Shown: positions 25,513 to 34,964, numbered from the stretch's first letter. The stretch: 64,000 bases of DNA from Pelagibacterium xiamenense (GCF_021166475.1 NZ_JAJOYS010000001.1:1364001-1428000), one strand, 5' to 3'. The notes: generated by a model from the sequence alone, not told the origin. Numbers and translations: made by a program.

Positions 25513-27104
25513 CTAAAGAACGCCTCTACCTTTTCGACACCACACTGCGCGATGGCGCTCAGACCGCCGGGGTTGAATTCTCGCTCGAGGACAAGCTCGC
25601 TATTGCCAACCTGCTCGACGGCCTGGGGATCGACTATGTCGAGGGGGGATATCCGGGCGCTAACGTGGTCGATACCGCTTTTTTTGAAAAAAAGCGCACC
25701 AAGAACGCCCAGTTCGTTGCCTTTGGGATGACCAAGCGGTCAGGGCGCTCGGTCGCCAACGATCCCGGACTGCAGGACCTCGTCAACGCGCAAGCGGACG
25801 CCGTATGTTTTGTCTCCAAGGCCTGGGATCATCAGGTCGAACTCGCGCTGGGAATCTCCACCAAGGAGAATCTCAAATCGCTCGCCGAAAGCGTCAGGGC
25901 GGCCGTCGACAAGGGCAAGGAAGCCTTTGTCGATTGCGAGCATTTCTTCGACGGCTACAAGGCCAACCGGACCTATGCGCTTGACTGCGTAAGGACCGCG
26001 CTCGATGCCGGCGCGCGCTGGGTGGTGCTGTGCGATACCAACGGCGGCACGCTGCCCGCTGAAGTGCGTGCTATTGTTGCCGATGTGTTGAGGGTCGCGC
26101 CCGGCGAAAAACTCGGCATCCACGCCCATGACGATACCGGGCAGGCGGTGGCAAATTCGCTTGCGGCGGTCGAGGCAGGCGTGCGGCAGATCCAGGGGAC
26201 TCTCAACGGCCTCGGGGAGCGGTGCGGCAACGCCAATCTGGTGACGCTTATCCCGACGCTGCTCTTGAAATCCGGCTATGCAGATCGCTTCGAGACCCGC
26301 GTCACGCGTGAGGCGTTGCGTACGATTACGCACGTCTCGCGCGCCTTTGACGAGATTTTGAACCGCGCGCCAAGCCGGCAGGCGCCCTATGTGGGCGGAT
26401 CGGCGTTCGCCACCAAGGCAGGCATCCATGCCTCGGCCATCGCCAAGGATCCCGCGACATACGAGCACGTCGACCCCGAAAGCGTCGGCAATGAGCGCGC
26501 GGTGATGGTCAGCCAGCAGGCGGGCAAGTCGAACCTCGTTGCGAGCCTCAGGCGCTTCGGGATCGAACTGGCCAAGGAAGACGCGCGGCTCGACAAATTG
26601 CTGCGCGAAGTCAAGCAGCGAGAAGCGCGCGGGTATTCCTATGACGGCGCAGAAGCGAGCTTCATCCTGCTTGCGCGAAAGCTTCTGGGCACGCTGCCAG
26701 TCTATTTTGAGGTAACGAGCTACCGGGCCTCGGTCGAGCGCCGTTACAACGCACGTGGCGAGCTCGTGACCATGTCCGAGGCGGTGGTGAAGATCGATGT
26801 CGACGGGGAAACCTTCATGTCGGTCGCCGAAGGGAACGGCCCGGTCAACGCGCTCGATACGGCCATGCGCAAGGATCTAGGCAAATATTCGCAGCAAATC
26901 GATGATCTCGAACTCGTTGATTTTAAAGTAAGAATCCTCGACGGCGGCACGGGCGCGGTCACCCGTGTGCTGATCGAAAGCCGCGACGGGAGCGGCGAAC
27001 GGTGGTTCACCGTGGGTGTTTCCCCCAACATTATCGATGCGTCCTTCGAGGCTCTCTACGAATCTTTCACCTATAAGTTGCTCAAGGCCGGGCAATCCTT
27101 GTAG
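25509..27104 (+). CDS. cimA: (R)-citramalate synthase
   Basis: CimA condenses pyruvate and acetyl-CoA to citramalate, the threonine-independent entry to isoleucine synthesis. The 531-residue protein has an HMGL-type TIM barrel with 'LFDTTLRDGAQTAGVEFSLEDK' (catalytic Arg-Asp), 'HAHDDTGQAVANSLAAVEAGVRQIQGTLNGLGERCGNANL' with metal ligands, and 'AFATKAGIHASAIAKDP'. A C-terminal LeuA-type allosteric domain (about residues 380-531) is where isoleucine usually binds. The start at 25509 forms an ATGA overlap with the second GFA stop. Length and the GIHASA segment distinguish it from 2-isopropylmalate synthase and homocitrate synthase, though that separation is not absolute from sequence alone. Confidence 0.9.
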   Translation: MTKERLYLFDTTLRDGAQTAGVEFSLEDKLAIANLLDGLGIDYVEGGYPGANVVDTAFFEKKRTKNAQFVAFGMTKRSGRSVANDPGLQDLVNAQADAVCFVSKAWDHQVELALGISTKENLKSLAESVRAAVDKGKEAFVDCEHFFDGYKANRTYALDCVRTALDAGARWVVLCDTNGGTLPAEVRAIVADVLRVAPGEKLGIHAHDDTGQAVANSLAAVEAGVRQIQGTLNGLGERCGNANLVTLIPTLLLKSGYADRFETRVTREALRTITHVSRAFDEILNRAPSRQAPYVGGSAFATKAGIHASAIAKDPATYEHVDPESVGNERAVMVSQQAGKSNLVASLRRFGIELAKEDARLDKLLREVKQREARGYSYDGAEASFILLARKLLGTLPVYFEVTSYRASVERRYNARGELVTMSEAVVKIDVDGETFMSVAEGNGPVNALDTAMRKDLGKYSQQIDDLELVDFKVRILDGGTGAVTRVLIESRDGSGERWFTVGVSPNIIDASFEALYESFTYKLLKAGQSL

Positions 27105-27206
27105 TTTCAGGGAAATAAAACCCGTTGAATCGCTTGCGCGCGATTCTGTGTTGAAGCTCTGCGGGCCTGTGCGGCGGCCCGGAATATTCTGACCAAGGAG
27201 GCTACA

Positions 27207-29201
27207 CTGGCCGGTTCATTTTCTCCTGCTGTTCTCGCCATCGGCGCTGCCGTTGTAACCGGGGCGATCGTCGTCGGGGTCATTGCCGCACCGGGAACGA
27301 TTACGTGTGTCGAGCGCGGCGATTTCGGTCAGTGTATGAGCGAAACATTTTTTGGAGCGGAACCGGAAATGGTCGCGGGCGTCGGCACGCCGGCGGAAGA
27401 ACCCGATGCCGACCCGGAGACTGCAACGCCCGATACGGCGACGGAGGATGAGCCGACGGCGCAGAGTGCCGAACCCGATCTGGCAACGCCCGCCACCGCG
27501 CCGAGTTTCGACATCGTGCGCGTCGAGCCCGACGGGTCGGCAGTCCTGGCCGGTGCTGCAACGCCCTATGGCGATATCCAGATTTTCGCCAATGACGAAC
27601 TAATCGGCGAGGAGACGGCTGATCCGTCCGGCGACTGGGCCTTCGTTACCAACCAGCCACTACCCACCGGTGGTGTCGAGCTGCGCGTTTTCGATCTGAC
27701 CTCGGAAGAATTCGCCGAAACCTCGGTCGTCGTGGTGGTTCAGGACGACCGCACGAGCGAACCTTTGGTGGTCGCTTCGACGCCGGGCGAAGCGAGCGAT
27801 ATCCTGCAGGGGCTGGCCGCGCCCGATACGTCCGTCGCCGAGGCGGAAGCGGACGAACGTGTGGAAGAGGAGGCGACGCCCGAAGCGGTTGGGGAAACGG
27901 AGCCACCGGTTGCCGCGAGCGAAACAACGCAAGCTGAGGCCGGAGAAACGGCTCCTGCCGAAATGACGCTTGCCGAGGCCGACCAGCCTGCCGGGGAAAC
28001 GGCGAATGCGGAATCGGCGGAAGCCCAGCGCGCTGTCGAAACAGTGCCGGAACCCGCCGCCGCCACACCGGAACCCGAGCCGTCTGAAGAAACTGGCGTG
28101 ACGGCAGCGGAAACGCCCGTCGCGGAACAGTCGGCGGAAGATGAGGCACCTGCGGAAGCGAAAGGCGTCGAGACGCCGGACGCGCCTGCCGAGCCCCAAA
28201 CCGTTGCCGACATTCCACAGAACGAAATACAGCCACAGGCCTCGGAAAGCCAAGCGGCGGCAGAGCCGGACGCCCCCGAAAGTGGAACCGTGGCGGAAGA
28301 GCCTGCCGGAGCGCCGGCTTCTGTTGGCGTAGCGAGCGAAACGGCTGCAGTGGACGAAACACCCGAGCCTGAAGAGGCAGCGGAAACGGCGGTCGCGACC
28401 GCCGATCCTGTGCAGGCGCCCGCAGTGCCGGATGAACCCGCCATTACCATTGTTCCCCCGACGATCGATGCCGTCGAAATCGACGGTGACCGCAACTTCT
28501 TCGCGGGGAGCGGCACCGACGGCTTTGCTGTGCGGCTCTATGTCGACAACCAGTCCGTCGGCACGACCACGGTGGCGGATGGGCGCTGGCTGGTCGAGGC
28601 GATCAACGTCCTGACCGAGCAGGATCACCGCATCCGCGCCGACATGCTCAACCCGGATGGATCGGTCGCGGGCCGCGCCGAAGTGAACTTCGTCGTCGAT
28701 CTGCCGAAAGCCGAGGAGCCGCAGCCCGTGCAGGAAACCACTGTAGTCGCCGAGGCGCCTGAGCCCCCTACGGAGCCTCAGGAGCAGGCAATTGTGCCCG
28801 AGGACCCGGCGGTGGACCCGGCCGCCCAAGCGCCTGCACCCGAGCCGTCCGCGGCAGCAGAGCCCCGTGTCGGAGAACCTGTGGCCGAAGACGCGCCACA
28901 GGTTGTCGCAAGCGCCGACGCCGAGCAGCCAGAGTCTCCGGAGACACCCGCCGAACAGAGCGTACCGACGCTGGTTGGCGTGAGCGAGGGCGACAGGATC
29001 GTTTCGGGCCAGGCCATCATCCGCCGCGGCGACAATTTGTGGACCATTGCGCGCCGCGTTTATGGCGAGGGCATCCGCTATACACAGATCTACGAGGCCA
29101 ACACCGACCAGATCCGCGATCCCGACCTCATTTATCCCGGACAGGTCTTCACCTTGCCTGGGACGGATATGCAGATCGGCGGCGAGGCAGAGCCAGAGTA
29201 A
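27207..29201 (+). CDS. Envelope LysM protein with acidic linker and Ig-like modules; apparent CTG start
   Basis: The predicted 664-residue protein begins at CTG (27207), six bases after a strong AAGGAG. The first in-frame ATG (27336) would remove the segment 'AGSFSPAVLAIGAAVVTGAIVVGVIAAPG', a good membrane anchor. After the anchor come an Ig-like module (about residues 98-175, 'VRVEPDGSAVLAGAATPYGDIQIF'), a long Glu/Ala/Pro/Thr-rich low-complexity linker (about 180-410), a second Ig-like module (about 415-500), another acidic Pro-rich stretch, and a C-terminal LysM domain ('IIRRGDNLWTIARRVYGEGIRYTQIYEAN..DLIYPGQVFTLPG') that should bind peptidoglycan. Similar proteins occur next to unrelated genes in Rhizobiales. 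A role as an inner membrane-peptidoglycan tether is an inference. Confidence 0.75.
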   Translation: MAGSFSPAVLAIGAAVVTGAIVVGVIAAPGTITCVERGDFGQCMSETFFGAEPEMVAGVGTPAEEPDADPETATPDTATEDEPTAQSAEPDLATPATAPSFDIVRVEPDGSAVLAGAATPYGDIQIFANDELIGEETADPSGDWAFVTNQPLPTGGVELRVFDLTSEEFAETSVVVVVQDDRTSEPLVVASTPGEASDILQGLAAPDTSVAEAEADERVEEEATPEAVGETEPPVAASETTQAEAGETAPAEMTLAEADQPAGETANAESAEAQRAVETVPEPAAATPEPEPSEETGVTAAETPVAEQSAEDEAPAEAKGVETPDAPAEPQTVADIPQNEIQPQASESQAAAEPDAPESGTVAEEPAGAPASVGVASETAAVDETPEPEEAAETAVATADPVQAPAVPDEPAITIVPPTIDAVEIDGDRNFFAGSGTDGFAVRLYVDNQSVGTTTVADGRWLVEAINVLTEQDHRIRADMLNPDGSVAGRAEVNFVVDLPKAEEPQPVQETTVVAEAPEPPTEPQEQAIVPEDPAVDPAAQAPAPEPSAAAEPRVGEPVAEDAPQVVASADAEQPESPETPAEQSVPTLVGVSEGDRIVSGQAIIRRGDNLWTIARRVYGEGIRYTQIYEANTDQIRDPDLIYPGQVFTLPGTDMQIGGEAEPE

Positions 29202-29249
29202 GGTAGGGCGCTTGCGTTCCGCCCAGCCATCTTTTATCGTAATTTGACG

Positions 29250-29591
29250 ATGGAAGAGGAAGGTATGCAACAGGACGACCTCGCAGCGATCATGCGTGCG
29301 CTGGGCCACCCGGTCCGGCTCGAAATTCTGCGCATTCTGGCCCGCAAGGCGCAGAACTGCTGCTGCAATGACATTACCGATTGCCTGCCGCTGGCCCAAA
29401 GCACCGTGTCCCAGCATTTGAAGGTTCTGCTCGACGCCGGAATCATCGAGCGCCGGGCAAAGGGTACGCGCAACAATTATTGCGTGCGCACCGACCGGCT
29501 CGCCGCTTTCAGCGTGGCGACCCGGGACTATGTCGGAGATCTGGGCACGGCCGCAGGCTCCTGCGCCGACGTCCTCGACGCCGTTTCCTGA
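29250..29591 (+). CDS. ArsR-family transcriptional regulator with a CCC motif
   Basis: A 113-residue winged-helix regulator: 'LGHPVRLEILRILARKAQNCCCNDITDCLPLAQSTVSQHLKVLLDAGIIERRAKGTRNNYCVR'. The Cys triplet and the further Cys before the recognition helix resemble thiol metal or arsenite sites of the ArsR/SmtB family, and another Cys lies near the C-terminus. The ATG at 29265 directly follows GAGGAAGG and could be the true start; the ATG at 29250 and a TTG at 29244 are also in frame. It lies 78 bp upstream of an Atm1-type ABC exporter in the same direction and is a natural candidate to control it. Confidence 0.85.
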   Translation: MEEEGMQQDDLAAIMRALGHPVRLEILRILARKAQNCCCNDITDCLPLAQSTVSQHLKVLLDAGIIERRAKGTRNNYCVRTDRLAAFSVATRDYVGDLGTAAGSCADVLDAVS

Positions 29592-29669
29592 CGCCATCGG
29601 GCCGGGATCAATCCCGGACAGACACAACTCGTTACGTGCGCCTCACCGCGTGCGAGCTCAAGAGGCCCT

Positions 29670-31562
29670 ATGGCTGATCAAAAGACTGCTTCGGTGAGCG
29701 CCGATCAAGGCGCCACTTTCGCCACCATCCGCAATCTCTGGGCTTATATGTGGCCCGACAACCGCCCGGACCTCCGGCTCCGCGTCATCTTGGCAATCGC
29801 GGCGCTGGTTCTTGCCAAGGGCGCGTCGACCGTAGTGCCCTTCGCCTATAAAGGCATCGTCGATACGCTTGACGGGGCTGGGCAGGACCCTGCCATGCTG
29901 TGGGGGGTGGCGGTGCCGATCCTGTTCGTCATCGCCTATGGCATGGGCCAGATGGTGGATTCTGGCTTCCAGCAATTGCGCGACATTCTGTTCTCGTCCG
30001 TCGGCCAGCACGCGGTGCGCCAGCTCGCCTACAAGACCTTCGAACACATCCACAAGCTTTCGCTGCGCTTCCATCTGGCGCGGCGCACCGGTGGGCTTTC
30101 GCGCGTCATCGAGCGCGGAATCAAGGGAATCGAGACCATCGTGCGCTTCACGATGCTCAATACCGCCCCCACGCTCATCGAGTTCGTCATCGTTGGCATC
30201 GTCTTCGGCGTGATGTTCGGGATCGCCTATGTGCTCGTTCTGGCCGCTACGGTCGTGCTCTATGTCGTCTTCACCGTCCGCGCCAGCAATTGGCGCATCG
30301 CCATCCGCCGCGACATGAACGAGAGCGATACCGACGCCAATTCCAAGGCGATCGACAGCCTTCTGAATTTCGAGACCGTCAAGTATTTCGGCAACGAGGC
30401 CATGGAAGCGCGGCGCTACGATGCGGCAATGGCGAATTATGAACGCTCGGCCACACGAATCTGGACCTCGCTGGGGTTTCTCAATTTCGGACAGGGCGTA
30501 ATCTTCTGGGCGGGCATGATCGTCATTTCGATCATGGCCGCATCCGGCGTGATGGCAGGCGATCTGACCGTAGGCGATTTCGTGCTCATCAACGCATTCA
30601 TGATGCAGATCTATCGCCCGCTTAACTTTATCGGCTTCATCTATCGCGAAATCCGTCAGGGCCTCGCCGATATCGAAGCCATGTTCTTGCTGCTCGATCA
30701 GAATCCGGAAATCGAAGACAAACCCGGCGCGCCCCAACTGGCGATCTCTGGTCCCGAGCTGCGCTTTGAGGACGTCAGGTTCCACTACGATCCGGACCGC
30801 TCGATCCTCAAGGGCGTAAGCTTTACCGTTCCGCCTGGGCGAACCATCGCTGTCGTCGGTCCCTCGGGCGCTGGAAAGTCGACAATCTCGCGGCTGATCT
30901 ACCGCTTCTACGATGCGGTCGAAGGCCGGGTGACGATCGACGGGCAGGACGTCCGCGATGTAACCCAAGCCTCGCTGCGCGCTGCGATCGGCATGGTGCC
31001 GCAGGACACCGTGCTCTTTAACGACACCATTGCCTACAACATCCGGTACGGACGGCCCGACGCGACCGATGACGAGGTGCACGAGGCGGCTCGGATGGCG
31101 CAGATATCGGAATTCATCGAAACGCTCCCCCGTGGCTACGAAACACAGGTCGGCGAGCGCGGGCTCAAGCTCTCTGGCGGCGAAAAACAGCGTGTCGCCA
31201 TCGCGCGCACCATCTTGAAAGCCCCGCCGATCCTCATCCTCGACGAGGCGACCTCGGCGCTCGATACACATACCGAACGCGAAATTCAGTCCGCACTCGA
31301 CACGGTTTCGAAAGGCCGTACGACGCTGGTCATCGCCCACAGACTTTCGACCGTCGTCAATGCGGACGAGATCATCGTCTTGCGCGAAGGGCGCGTCGCC
31401 GAACGGGGCACGCATGGGGAGCTTCTGGCCATTGACGGGCTCTACGCCCAGATGTGGAACCGCCAGCGCGAAGCCGCCGAAGCGACCGAGCGGCTGCGAG
31501 CCGCCCAGGAGGACCCCGACGGGTTCCTATCGCGCGAACCCGCCGGCGCACCGGCCGAATAA
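29670..31562 (+). CDS. Atm1/HMT1-type ABC exporter (fused permease and ATPase)
   Basis: A 630-residue half-transporter: an N-terminal ABC_membrane domain of six helices (about residues 30-330), then an ATPase with Walker A GPSGAGKST, Q-loop 'MVPQDTVLFNDTIAYNIRYG', signature LSGGEKQR, Walker B ILILDEATSALD and H-loop 'VIAHRLSTV'. The sequence 'RGIKGIETIVRFTMLNTAPTLIEF' is typical of the ABCB7/Atm1/HMT1 branch. Bacterial Atm1 of Novosphingobium exports glutathione conjugates and metal-thiolate adducts; that function is transferred here by family membership. The upstream ArsR regulator with a Cys cluster supports a metal or thiol stress role. Glutathione reductase and a GST are encoded elsewhere in the window. 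Confidence 0.88.
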   Translation: MADQKTASVSADQGATFATIRNLWAYMWPDNRPDLRLRVILAIAALVLAKGASTVVPFAYKGIVDTLDGAGQDPAMLWGVAVPILFVIAYGMGQMVDSGFQQLRDILFSSVGQHAVRQLAYKTFEHIHKLSLRFHLARRTGGLSRVIERGIKGIETIVRFTMLNTAPTLIEFVIVGIVFGVMFGIAYVLVLAATVVLYVVFTVRASNWRIAIRRDMNESDTDANSKAIDSLLNFETVKYFGNEAMEARRYDAAMANYERSATRIWTSLGFLNFGQGVIFWAGMIVISIMAASGVMAGDLTVGDFVLINAFMMQIYRPLNFIGFIYREIRQGLADIEAMFLLLDQNPEIEDKPGAPQLAISGPELRFEDVRFHYDPDRSILKGVSFTVPPGRTIAVVGPSGAGKSTISRLIYRFYDAVEGRVTIDGQDVRDVTQASLRAAIGMVPQDTVLFNDTIAYNIRYGRPDATDDEVHEAARMAQISEFIETLPRGYETQVGERGLKLSGGEKQRVAIARTILKAPPILILDEATSALDTHTEREIQSALDTVSKGRTTLVIAHRLSTVVNADEIIVLREGRVAERGTHGELLAIDGLYAQMWNRQREAAEATERLRAAQEDPDGFLSREPAGAPAE

Positions 31563-31594
31563 AAAAGGGCCCGCGCGATGCGGGCCCGACTTTT
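31561..31594 (-). terminator. Bidirectional terminator between the ABC exporter and RND genes
   Basis: GGGCCCGC (31567-31574) pairs with GCGGGCCC (31580-31587) with a 5-base loop. On the minus strand it is followed by six T and is a strong terminator for the RND operon. On the plus strand the GACTTTT tail is weaker but may serve the ABC exporter. Confidence 0.85.
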
Positions 31595-31610
31595 CGCCTT
31601 GGAGGAAGAG

Positions 31611-34600
31611 TTATTCGGCGGCTTGCCGGGAAACCACGGTTACCCCGTTCTTTTCGGTTTCCACAAGGCCCGTCCGATCGGGCTCGTTGGCATTGGCGTT
31701 CGCCATGGTCTCGGGAACCGCACCGGCGGGTGCGGCGACCTGACCTGCAGGCTGCGCCTTGGGCTTGCGGCCGAAGAGGCCCATTAGAGAGACCCCGAGC
31801 GCGCCGACGAACCGGGCGGCGGCCATGATCTGCTGTTTCCACAGATACGGTGCGACCAGCATGACCGGCACCACGATCAGCGTCAGGAGCGTCGAGAAGG
31901 TCAAGCCCGATATGACCGCCGTCGTCAAATAAGACCACCATCCGCCCGAGAGCCCGTTCACTTCGAGGATGCGGTTGAAGAAGTCGAAATTGACGCCCAG
32001 CGCCATCGGAACGAGGCCCGCAACCGTCGTTACGGTCGTGAGCATGATGGGGCGCAGCCGCTGTGCGCCCGTCATCAGCGTGGCCACGACGGGATCGACA
32101 TTCTCGTCGCGGAAGCGGTTGAAGGTATCGATCAGGATGATCGAGTTGTTCACCACGATACCCGCCAATGAAACGATGCCGATACCGGTCATGATCGCCG
32201 AAAAGGGCTGCCCCGTCACCATCATGCCCAGAACCACGCCGGCGGTGGACATGATGACCGTCGAGAGCGTCAGCAGCACCTGATAGAAGCTGTTGAACTG
32301 CGTGAGCAGGATCAGGAACATCAGGAAGATGACCGCCAAGCCGGCCTGTGACAGGAACTGGTTGGTCTCCTGGGTCTGTTCGTCGGCGCCGCCGAAGTCG
32401 AACGTGATCGAGGAGGGCCAATCCTGCTCGGCCATCCAGGCCTGCAACTCGGCCACCTTCGTTGCTGTCATGACCTCCGCGCCGGTTTCCGCGTCGACAC
32501 CATCGACATTGGCAAGAACGTTCATCACATAGGCTTCGTCCTCGCGATTGATGTTGGCCACCTTGGGCGCGGCCTCGCGATGGATGAAGTTCGATACCGG
32601 AACCAGTCCGCTCGGGGTTACGATCCGCATCGTATCGAGGGCTTCGAACGTGCGCTCGTCCTGGGGCAGGCGCACGACGATGTCGAGAGAATCGTCAGCG
32701 TCGTCCGGCCGGTACGACCCGATGGTCAGCCCGGACGTGACGAGCTGGACATAAGGGCTCAGTTCGCGCACGCCGATACCGAAGCGGGCCGCCATGTCGC
32801 GGTCGATGGTGACCTTCCAGTCGATGCCGGGCAGGGGACGCGTGTCTTCCACGTCGATCGTGTTTCCCAGATCGTTCTCGATATAGTCGCGAACGCGTGC
32901 GACCGCGGGCCCGAGGTCCTCGTAGACCGTCGACTTGATTGTAAGGTTGATGTCCTTGCCGGCCGGAGGGCCACCTTCGGCCTCGACCAACTGGATGCCC
33001 ACGCCGGCAATATTGGCGGTGCGTTCACGGATGTCGGCGAAAATGGCGCTCGCCTTGCGCCGGTCCTTCCAGGGCGCGAGTTCAAGCTGGAGATTGCCGA
33101 TCGTGTCCGAAGGCACCGACGCCACCGCCCCGGTCGATCCGAAATTCATGATCATCTCGCTGATGCCCTCGACAGGCAGCACAGCCTGTTCGACCTCGAC
33201 CATGATGTCGCGGATCTGTTCGGGCGAATAGTTGCCGCGCCCCGTCACCGCCACGGTGGCGTATTCCGGTTCGACTTCAGGGAAAGCGACCATGCCCGTC
33301 GGATTGGACGCATAGGCGAAGAAAATGCCGCCGATACCGCCGAAAACGAGGACAAGCACAAGGATGGGGTGCCTCACGAAGAACGCAAGCGTCCGGACAT
33401 AAACGCCGGCGGGTCCGGGCACATTCTTGGGATCGAACGTCGCCGCAGCCGCACCCGAGAGTGCATCGGCACGCTCTTTTTCTGCTTGCGAAATTTTCTT
33501 TCTGGCGACGATGCCGCCGACCACGGGAATGAACACCATGGCCGTTATGAACGACGCGACAAGCGTCACAATCACCGTCAATGGCAGATAGCTCATGAAC
33601 TTGCCGATGATGCCCGGCCACAGCAGCAGAGGCAGAAAAGCGGCAATCGTCGTCCCCATGGAGGAGAGAATCGGCACGAACATAAGCCGGGCGGCGCGGA
33701 TGAAAGCCTCCTTGCGCGGCAAGCCCTCGGAGATCTTGCGCTCGGAATACTCGACCATCACCACGGCGCTGTCGACCAGCATGCCGACGGTGAGGATGAG
33801 TCCGAACATCACCATCATAGAGATATTGATCCCCATGAACTGCAGGATCAGGAACGCCGTCATAAACGAGATCGGGATCGAGAGCCCGATCAGCAAGGCT
33901 GGCCGCAGCCCGAGCATCGCGACCGCAGCGATAATGACCAAAACCACCGCCGTGATAACCGAACCCTGAAGCGAGGTCAGCATATCCTCGGCCGAAACCG
34001 CCTGGTCGAGCATGAAGCTCACATTGATCGCGCTCGGCCAGTCGGCAGTCGTCTCGGCAACGACGCGCCGCACGCTCTGAGAGTTATCGATGATGTTGGT
34101 GCCCGTGCGCTTGCTGACGCCCAGGATCAGCGCCGGATCGCCATTGGCGCGGGTGTATTCAGTTGCGTCCTTGAAGGTGCGCTTGATGGTCGCGACGTCG
34201 GAGAACGTAACGACTGTGTCGTTCACCGTCTTGAGAGGTAGCGAATAGACCTGCTGGGCGTTTTCGATAAGGCCGGGCACTTCGAGGTTGAACTGGCCTT
34301 GGCCTGTGTTGAGCGCTCCTGCCGGAACCACCATGTTGTTCCGTGCCAGCGCGTCCAACACCTCATTGGTGGTAAGGCCGTAGGACTCGAGTTTGAGCAG
34401 GTCGACATCGATCTCCAGCACTTCCTCGCGCGTGCCCGAAAGCTCCACTTCGCGCACCGTGGAGATACCTTCGATCGCGTCCTGAAGCTCTTCGGCATAG
34501 GTGGTCAGCGTGCGTTCGGGCACATTGCCGGAGACGGCCACCGTGATGATCGGGAAGCCGGAGACATCGACCTCATGTACGGTCGGGTCGTCGGCATCGC

Positions 34601-34964
34601 TCGGCAGTTGCGACCTGGCGAGGTCGACGCGCTGCCGCGTGTCCTCCATCGCCTTATCCTTGTCGGCATTGATATTGAACTCAAGGAAGATCGAGGCGTG
34701 GCCGGTCGTCGAGGTGGAGCTGATATGTTCGAGGTTCTCGAGATCGCGCAACTCCTGTTCGAGCGGACGTGCCAGAAGCGTCTCGGCATCCGATGGTGAC
34801 ACACCGGACTGGGATACCGAGACGTACAGATATGGCACGTCGATGTTCGGCATGTTCTCCTTGGGCAGGTTGATATAGGCCGAAACACCCGCCACCAGCA
34901 GGACGAACATGGCCGTCAGGACCGTCTTGGGCCGCCGCAGTACGGCTTCGAGAAAATTCATCAT
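31611..34964 (-). CDS. RND efflux permease (HAE1 type)
   Basis: A 1117-residue inner-membrane proton-driven exporter of the AcrB/MexB kind. It opens 'MMNFLEAVLRRPKTVLTAMFVLLVAGVSAY' (first helix) and has two large periplasmic porter regions. The central helices include 'FGLILTVGMLVDSAVVMVEYSERKISEGLPRKEA', where the Asp of helix 4 lies, and the C-terminal set includes 'GIVSLAGIVVNNSIILIDTFNRFRDE'. Helix 4 has one Asp in the segment, where AcrB has a DD pair. It starts by an ATGA overlap with the adaptor stop. No outer-membrane TolC-type gene is in the locus, so a shared one would be used. The substrates are unknown. Confidence 0.92.
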   Translation of the reverse strand: MMNFLEAVLRRPKTVLTAMFVLLVAGVSAYINLPKENMPNIDVPYLYVSVSQSGVSPSDAETLLARPLEQELRDLENLEHISSTSTTGHASIFLEFNINADKDKAMEDTRQRVDLARSQLPSDADDPTVHEVDVSGFPIITVAVSGNVPERTLTTYAEELQDAIEGISTVREVELSGTREEVLEIDVDLLKLESYGLTTNEVLDALARNNMVVPAGALNTGQGQFNLEVPGLIENAQQVYSLPLKTVNDTVVTFSDVATIKRTFKDATEYTRANGDPALILGVSKRTGTNIIDNSQSVRRVVAETTADWPSAINVSFMLDQAVSAEDMLTSLQGSVITAVVLVIIAAVAMLGLRPALLIGLSIPISFMTAFLILQFMGINISMMVMFGLILTVGMLVDSAVVMVEYSERKISEGLPRKEAFIRAARLMFVPILSSMGTTIAAFLPLLLWPGIIGKFMSYLPLTVIVTLVASFITAMVFIPVVGGIVARKKISQAEKERADALSGAAAATFDPKNVPGPAGVYVRTLAFFVRHPILVLVLVFGGIGGIFFAYASNPTGMVAFPEVEPEYATVAVTGRGNYSPEQIRDIMVEVEQAVLPVEGISEMIMNFGSTGAVASVPSDTIGNLQLELAPWKDRRKASAIFADIRERTANIAGVGIQLVEAEGGPPAGKDINLTIKSTVYEDLGPAVARVRDYIENDLGNTIDVEDTRPLPGIDWKVTIDRDMAARFGIGVRELSPYVQLVTSGLTIGSYRPDDADDSLDIVVRLPQDERTFEALDTMRIVTPSGLVPVSNFIHREAAPKVANINREDEAYVMNVLANVDGVDAETGAEVMTATKVAELQAWMAEQDWPSSITFDFGGADEQTQETNQFLSQAGLAVIFLMFLILLTQFNSFYQVLLTLSTVIMSTAGVVLGMMVTGQPFSAIMTGIGIVSLAGIVVNNSIILIDTFNRFRDENVDPVVATLMTGAQRLRPIMLTTVTTVAGLVPMALGVNFDFFNRILEVNGLSGGWWSYLTTAVISGLTFSTLLTLIVVPVMLVAPYLWKQQIMAAARFVGALGVSLMGLFGRKPKAQPAGQVAAPAGAVPETMANANANEPDRTGLVETEKNGVTVVSRQAAE

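Noticed and set aside
27660-29627. 655-codon minus-strand open frame opposite the LysM gene
   Set aside because: It arises because the sense strand is rich in GAA/GAG, GCC and CCG codons; its Gly/Arg/Leu/Phe-rich product has no family and no good start site.
29658-31415. 585-codon minus-strand open frame opposite the ABC exporter
   Set aside because: It is antisense to an intact ABC transporter with all ATPase motifs, so it is a shadow frame.
32580-34241. 553-codon plus-strand open frame opposite the RND permease
   Set aside because: His/Arg/Asp-rich shadow of a gene with clear RND features.
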